From Nostoc sp. MG11 (GTDB lineage: Bacteria > Cyanobacteriota > Cyanobacteriia > Cyanobacteriales > Nostocaceae): a DNA stretch of 55,503 nt. Positions 51,290-55,503 of the stretch are shown piece by piece. A program made the translations under genes and the position numbers. The stretch spans positions 1-55,503 of the forward strand of contig NZ_JACXXN010000036.1 of assembly GCF_014904695.1 (NCBI RefSeq), written 5' to 3'. Numbering within the stretch: the stretch's first letter is position 1; every line of letters starts with the position of its first letter. The notes beneath the pieces are model-generated. The model did not search any database. It was given only the letters and a program-made list of their open reading frames with translations, and was not told the origin of the DNA.

Positions 51290-53581
51290 ATGTCCATGAC
51301 CACGATCGCCCCTGAACAGGTTAACCGTATCGTTTGGAATCAGCATCACGATCCCTTTGAAATACTAGGTTCTCACCCCATAGAACAAAATGGCAAAACT
51401 GTCTGGGCTGTGCGAGCCTACCTACCAAATGCAAGTGCAGCATGGGTAGTCTTTCCTGAACAACGGCAGGAATACCCAATGCAAACAGTGCATAATCCCC
51501 ACTTTTTTGAATGCACGATTGAAACAGCAGAACTGGCAAACTACCAGTTACGGATCAAAGAAGGGGAACATGAGCGTGTCACCTATGACCCTTACGCTTT
51601 CCGTTCTCCCCGCCTGACAGAGTTTGACTTGCATTTGTTTAGTGAAGGCAATCATCACCGGATTTACGAGAAACTGGGATCACACCCCACAGAAATAGAC
51701 GGCATCAAAGGCGTTTATTTTGCCGTTTGGGCACCCAATGCCCGTAATGTTTCATTACTGGGAGATTTTAACCTCTGGGATGGACGCAAACACCAGATGC
51801 GTAAAGGCCCTACCGGAGTTTGGGAATTATTTATTCCCGAAATCGGAGTTGGGGAACATTACAAATATGAAATCAAAAATTTTGAAGGACACATTTACGA
51901 AAAATCTGATCCCTACGGTTTTCAGCAGGAACCCCGCCCCAAAACAGCATCCATCGTCACTGATTTAAATTCCTACAAGTGGAGTGACCAAGATTGGATG
52001 GACAAGCGGCGTCACACCGACCCACTCACGCAGCCTGTCTCAGTTTATGAAGTACATTTAGGCTCTTGGTTGCACGCTTCGAGTTCAGAACCAGCCAAAC
52101 TACCCAATGGTGAAACCGCCCCTGTAGTTACTGTCTCAGAACTTAAACCGGGTGCACGCTTCCTTACTTACCGAGAACTAGCAGATAGACTGATTCCCTA
52201 TGTCAAAGAATTGGGCTACACCCATTTGGAACTGCTACCCATTGCAGAGCACCCCTTTGATGGCTCTTGGGGTTATCAAGTAACTGGGTACTTTGCCCCT
52301 ACTTCCCGTTTTGGTAGCGCCGAAGATTTCATGTATTTTGTTGACAAATGTCATGAAAACGGCATTGGCGTGATTGTGGATTGGGTTCCCGGTCACTTCC
52401 CCAAAGATGGTCATGGTTTAGCTTTCTTCGATGGTAGTCACTTGTATGAACACGCTGATCCCCGTAAAGGCGAACATAAAGAATGGGGAACTTTGGTGTT
52501 CAACTACAATCGCCATGAAGTCAAGAATTTTCTAGCAGCAAACGCTCTGTTTTGGTTTGACAAGTACCACATTGACGGGATTCGTGTCGATGCTGTCGCC
52601 TCGATGCTCTACAATGACTATTGCCGCGAACCAGGAGAATGGCTACCTAACCAGTACGGCGGCAGAGAAAATTTAGAAGCAGCAGATTTTCTGCGTCAGG
52701 TAAATCACACTATTTTCAGCTATTTCCCTGGCGTTCTCTCAATTGCTGAAGAATCTACTTCTTGGCCGATGGTATCTTGGCCTACCTATACAGGTGGATT
52801 GGGTTTTAACTTGAAGTGGAATATGGGTTGGATGCACGATATGCTGGACTACTTCAGCATGGATCCCTGGTTCCGTCAGTTCCACCAAAACAATATCACT
52901 TTTAGCATGTGGTATAACCACAGTGAGAACTTCATGCTGGCTCTGTCTCACGATGAAGTGGTGCATGGCAAGAGCAATATGATTGGCAAAATGCCAGGGG
53001 ATACATGGCAGAAATTAGCTAATGTGCGTTGTTTGTTTTCCTATATGTTCGCTCATCCAGGCAAGAAAACCATGTTTATGAGCATGGAGTTTGGGCAGTG
53101 GAGTGAGTGGAATGTTTGGGCTGATTTGGAGTGGCACTTATTACAGCATGAGCCGCATCAACAGTTGAAAACGTTTTTCCAAGAGCTAAATAATCTCTAC
53201 CGCTCTGAACCAGCTTTGTATACTCAAGATTTTGCTGAGCCAGGGTTTGAGTGGATTGACTGTAGCGACAACCGTCATAGTGTAGTTTCGTTTATCCGGC
53301 GTGATAAGGATTCTGATGATTTTGCGATCGTAGTTTGCAACTTTACACCCCAACCCCATTCTCACTACCGCATTGGTGTACCACAACCGGGATTTTATAC
53401 TGAGTTGTTCAACAGCGATGCGCGTCAATATGGCGGTAGTAATATGGGCAACTTAGGTGGTAAGTGGACAGATGATTGGTCATTGCACAGTCGTCCTTAT
53501 TCGCTGGATTTATGTTTACCACCTTTGGGTGTGTTGATTCTGAAGTTGGATAAAAAGAAGACTGCTGAGGTGATGGGATAA
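51290..53581 (+). CDS. glgB: 1,4-alpha-glucan branching enzyme
   Basis: This enzyme makes alpha-1,6 branches in glycogen, the main carbon store. The 763-residue GH13 protein has N-terminal CBM48-type segments (HDPFEILGSHP; GVYFAVWAPNARNVSLLGDFN), a catalytic barrel with nucleophile Asp434 in GIRVDAVAS, acid Glu near 487/488 in AEEST, and LSHDEVVHG carrying the transition-state Asp. The C-terminal beta domain ends near LPPLGVLILKL. Length is normal for the long N-terminal GlgB form. It stands alone with no other glycogen gene in the window. Confidence 0.97.
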   Translation: MSMTTIAPEQVNRIVWNQHHDPFEILGSHPIEQNGKTVWAVRAYLPNASAAWVVFPEQRQEYPMQTVHNPHFFECTIETAELANYQLRIKEGEHERVTYDPYAFRSPRLTEFDLHLFSEGNHHRIYEKLGSHPTEIDGIKGVYFAVWAPNARNVSLLGDFNLWDGRKHQMRKGPTGVWELFIPEIGVGEHYKYEIKNFEGHIYEKSDPYGFQQEPRPKTASIVTDLNSYKWSDQDWMDKRRHTDPLTQPVSVYEVHLGSWLHASSSEPAKLPNGETAPVVTVSELKPGARFLTYRELADRLIPYVKELGYTHLELLPIAEHPFDGSWGYQVTGYFAPTSRFGSAEDFMYFVDKCHENGIGVIVDWVPGHFPKDGHGLAFFDGSHLYEHADPRKGEHKEWGTLVFNYNRHEVKNFLAANALFWFDKYHIDGIRVDAVASMLYNDYCREPGEWLPNQYGGRENLEAADFLRQVNHTIFSYFPGVLSIAEESTSWPMVSWPTYTGGLGFNLKWNMGWMHDMLDYFSMDPWFRQFHQNNITFSMWYNHSENFMLALSHDEVVHGKSNMIGKMPGDTWQKLANVRCLFSYMFAHPGKKTMFMSMEFGQWSEWNVWADLEWHLLQHEPHQQLKTFFQELNNLYRSEPALYTQDFAEPGFEWIDCSDNRHSVVSFIRRDKDSDDFAIVVCNFTPQPHSHYRIGVPQPGFYTELFNSDARQYGGSNMGNLGGKWTDDWSLHSRPYSLDLCLPPLGVLILKLDKKKTAEVMG

Positions 53582-53725
53582 TAATTGAGAGTGGGCATTG
53601 CCCACCCTCAATTATGCGATCGCAGTATTTAACAGACAAGCGCGAAGTATACAGGTGAACCTGACCAGACGCGAGAAAAACAATTCCCCAACTAACGCAA
53701 TCATAAGAGCGATCGCTAATCAATA

Positions 53726-53845
53726 TTATTCCTGTTCTAAAATCCTTTCTATATCTTGCCCCGCATAGAGAACCCGCACAACTTCAATGTTTTCATCTCG
53801 CTCAAAGTAATCAAAGTTTAGAAATAGCGATCGCACTTTCGTTGA
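53726..53845 (-). pseudogene. C-terminal remnant of a ParE/RelE-type toxin
   Basis: The stop is at 53726. Translated upstream it reads FERDENIEVVRVLYAGQDIE then RILEQE, which matches the C-terminal strand-loop of ParE/RelE toxins (EIVRVLHGARDIEAIL-type). Residues before about 53845 do not continue the domain and no start exists, so only the last 35-40 residues survive. No matching antitoxin is seen. Confidence 0.6.
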
Positions 53846-53893
53846 TGAGAGAAAAGCGATGTTTAACGACAAGCCAAAGAAGCATCTACGTAT

Positions 53894-54328
53894 CTACTCA
53901 GGGACTTGCACAATGTGAGCGATCGCATTTCCTAAACGATTAAAATGATTTGGATTCAGGGTCAATAGAGCGTTTACCTCTGCTTTTAAAGCAGCTTGAG
54001 CAATTAAAGCATCAAAAATACCACCACCAGGAAGATTTAAGGTTGCCATTTGAGCGATCGCAGCCTGATAATCATTGACAAGCAGTGGAACTCCCTCTAA
54101 ATACTGTGATATATCTACAACAATGCTCTGAGCTTGTTGGGGTTGAATACGTGGCTGAATAGGTAAGCGTGTGATGACAGAATATGTTTCAGCTAAACTG
54201 TGAGTCGAGATAAAACCTTGAATTTGCCCAGATTTTGCAGCTTTCATCTGTGAAAAGCAAACAGAATGCTGCGGGTGATTGACAATTAATCCAGGAACTA
54301 AGACAGAAGTATCAAACAAGACTTTCAT
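53894..54328 (-). CDS. PIN-domain toxin (VapC-like)
   Basis: This PIN-domain protein of about 144 residues should be a Mg-dependent RNase. Acidic residues are in place: Asp near residue 6 (VLFDTSVLV), Glu in HSLAETYSV and Asp in GGIFDALIAQAAL. It starts at ATG 54328, overlapping the stop of the upstream antitoxin frame (TGATG, one base). It appears complete even though the antitoxin gene is frameshifted. Confidence 0.85.
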   Translation of the reverse strand: MKVLFDTSVLVPGLIVNHPQHSVCFSQMKAAKSGQIQGFISTHSLAETYSVITRLPIQPRIQPQQAQSIVVDISQYLEGVPLLVNDYQAAIAQMATLNLPGGGIFDALIAQAALKAEVNALLTLNPNHFNRLGNAIAHIVQVPE

Positions 54329-54627
54329 CAAGCTATCTGATCTTGAATCCGTTCTTCTCTCAACTCATCTATAAAGGCATTAACATCAAAGTTTTCTGGT
54401 AATTCTGCCTCTACAACTAAAATCCCTTCTTTTCGATAAATGTTTGGTTGGTTAAGAGGCAATACATTGGTCATCTCAGAGTTTTGTTGAGTATATTCTT
54501 CAATGACTTGCTGACTCAGGTGTCAATTTTTTCTATAATAGCTTGCAAAACAAATTGCTCAGTCGAAATTCCCTGACTGCTTGCCCATTTTTCAATCTTT
54601 TGTTGGAGTTGGGGAGGAAAGTTCATA
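54328..54627 (-). pseudogene. Frameshifted antitoxin gene paired with the PIN toxin
   Basis: From ATG 54627 the frame reads MNFPPQLQQK and hits a stop after an A5 run. One base away the sequence continues KIEKWASSQGISTEQFVLQA, a typical antitoxin N-terminal domain, but ends at TGA 54518 after IIEKIDT. Back in the first frame it resumes LSQQVIEEY... to the stop at 54328-54330. So one insertion (in the A-run, about 54600) and one deletion (about 54519) have broken the gene. The last part retains an internal ATG at 54474 that could encode a 48-residue C-terminal piece (MTNVLPLNQPNIYRKEGILV...), probably the toxin-binding part. Confidence 0.7.
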
Positions 54628-54659
54628 GATGTAAATAGAATTAATACTCCAATTGTAAA

Positions 54660-54748
54660 AGGCGATCGCTGCGATGGTCACTGAGCTTGCCGTTAGCACA
54701 GCCTCTCGTAGAGAAGTGAGGGCTACGCCTACGTGCAAAGCCAATGTT
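54660..54748. repeat. Dispersed repeat near TPR gene
   Basis: This contains GCCTCTCGTAGAGAAGTGAGGGCTACGCC-type sequence, shown here in parts: TCTCGTAGAGAAG near 54706 and GGGCTACGCC near 54720. The first 13-mer is also in the element at 73-173. No gene is seen. Confidence 0.55.
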
Positions 54749-55503
54749 TTAATTACGAATTAGTTGTTTAACGAATCGCCACAGCAGGGAAAACGGTAGA
54801 GTTGCGATCGCAAATAAGATTTGAAGAAACTGACCTAACCGACGTATCCAGATAGCATGGAGAGTAGACTGGCGTTGCAGGATTGCTAAATTTTCTCGAA
54901 TTGTTGTTGTAGTGGGATGATTAACGCCTAAAATGCGATCGCACATTGCCAGGGCTTCAATGTAGAGGGGTTCGGCTTCGCTGTACCACCCTTGGCCTTT
55001 GTAGAGTAGAGCTAAATTGTTCAAGCTAGTAGCGACATCAGGATGGTCGCCATCAAACAGCCGCTTTCTCATCGCCAAGGCTTCAATGTAGAGGGGTTCG
55101 GCTTCGCTGTACCACCCTTGGCCTTTGTAGAGTAGAGCTAAATTGTTCAAGCTACTAGCGATATCAGGATGGTCGCCATCAAACAGCCGCTTTGTCATCT
55201 CCAAGGCTTGGGTGTAGAGAGGTTCGGCTTCGCTGTACCGCCCTTGGCTATAGTAGAGTCCAGCTAAATTGTTCAAGCTAGTAGCGACATTGGGATGGTC
55301 GCCATCAAACAGCCGCTTTGTCATCTCCAAGGCTTGGGTGTAGAGGGGTTCGGCTGCGCTGTACCGCCCTTGGCTATCGTAGAGTCCTGCTAAATTGTTC
55401 AAGCTAGTAGCGACATCAGGATGGTCGCCATTAAACAGCCGCTTTCTCATCTCCAAGGCTTGGGTGTAGAGGGGTTCGGCTTCGCTGTACCGCCCTTGGC
55501 TAT
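54749..55503 (-). CDS. TPR protein (kinesin light chain-type repeats), 5' end beyond window
   Basis: The reading frame continues past the window edge, so the N-terminus is missing. Visible residues are four full 42-residue TPR units (LFDGDHPDVATSLNNLA..LY..QGRYSEAEPLYTQALEM), part of a fifth at the edge and a degenerate final one (ILGVNHPTTTTIRENLA). A C-terminal hydrophobic helix (LQILFAIATLPFSLLWRF) follows. These TPR_10/TPR_12 arrays are protein-interaction domains, often attached to NB-ARC or CHAT domains that would lie outside the window. The near-identical DNA repeats suggest ongoing unit gain and loss. Confidence 0.88.
   Translation of the reverse strand, partial: SQGRYSEAEPLYTQALEMRKRLFNGDHPDVATSLNNLAGLYDSQGRYSAAEPLYTQALEMTKRLFDGDHPNVATSLNNLAGLYYSQGRYSEAEPLYTQALEMTKRLFDGDHPDIASSLNNLALLYKGQGWYSEAEPLYIEALAMRKRLFDGDHPDVATSLNNLALLYKGQGWYSEAEPLYIEALAMCDRILGVNHPTTTTIRENLAILQRQSTLHAIWIRRLGQFLQILFAIATLPFSLLWRFVKQLIRN
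54950..55503 (-). repeat. Tandem 126-bp DNA repeats encoding TPR units
   Basis: AGCCGCTTTCTCATC / AGCCGCTTTGTCATC recurs at 126-bp intervals (near 55060, 55186, 55312 and 55438). Sequence between is near-identical (GAGGTTCGGCTTCGCTGTAC, AGCTAAATTGTTCAAGCTA). Units alternate between QGRYSEAEPLYTQALEM and QGWYSEAEPLYIEALAM types. Confidence 0.85.

Noticed and set aside
1-55503. CRISPR arrays
   Set aside because: The repeated units seen (126-bp TPR repeats, short tandem repeats, palindromes) are not regularly spaced 25-40-bp repeats with unique spacers, and no cas genes occur.

Overview
This window is chromosomal DNA from a cyanobacterium, most likely a filamentous Nostocales species (Nostoc/Anabaena group). 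The evidence is direct: the HIP1 octamer GCGATCGC recurs through coding and non-coding DNA, a photosystem I psaX gene is present, there is a CYP110-type P450, a lone NatD-type permease and the cyanobacterial rplI-dnaB pair, and the intergenic DNA carries Nostoc-style short tandem repeats and small palindromic elements. No rRNA or CRISPR array was seen, and no tRNA could be recognised by eye.

Layout. 1-612 is repeat-rich non-coding DNA, followed by a type II NADH dehydrogenase (613-1965). 2119-12810 is one long minus-strand polysaccharide/glycolipid block: nine glycosyltransferases (three adjacent paralogues, one GT10-like, three GT4-like, one GT8-like and others) around an ABC exporter whose C-terminus carries two histidine-kinase DHp-like modules and no ATPase domain. 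13187-18662 is mostly housekeeping: gloB, rplI, dnaB, a lumenal FKBP, a phasin-like coiled-coil protein, an ABM-like small protein and a methyltransferase resembling animal histamine N-methyltransferase. 18964-23455 holds cyanase, a solitary N4-cytosine DNA methyltransferase, two small DNA-binding-type proteins with palindromes beside them, an SGNH hydrolase and LarE. 23587-28606 holds a hybrid histidine kinase, natD, the 45-codon psaX, lipA and a CheY-like regulator.

29118-37178 is the most suggestive accessory locus. A giant Ser/Thr-kinase/ATPase/GAF/histidine-kinase protein converges on a two-gene operon of a UbiA-superfamily protein and a CYP110 P450. The UbiA protein lacks the first Asp of the normal prenyltransferase motif and looks more like the UbiA-type terpene cyclases, so this may be a small terpenoid pathway with its sensor. 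37979-41181 are two unrecognised proteins. 41914-44402 encodes a sucC/sucD-like pair in which the catalytic phosphohistidine position (246), Glu208 and one Mg ligand are all replaced, so it is unlikely to be an ordinary succinyl-CoA synthetase. 44536-49333 holds a small methyltransferase, a haem-oxygenase-like diiron protein, ftsI and a probable FtsL-like partner. 49816-53581 holds two small exported proteins and glgB, preceded by a MITE-like element. The right end (53726-55503) contains decayed toxin-antitoxin genes (ParE remnant; VapC with a frameshifted antitoxin) and the 3' part of a TPR gene built of near-identical 126-bp repeats.

A theme across the window is that intergenic repeat sequence has been absorbed in frame into proteins (40804-40855, 34444-34515, about 24001-24055, about 49210-49255), producing low-complexity linkers.
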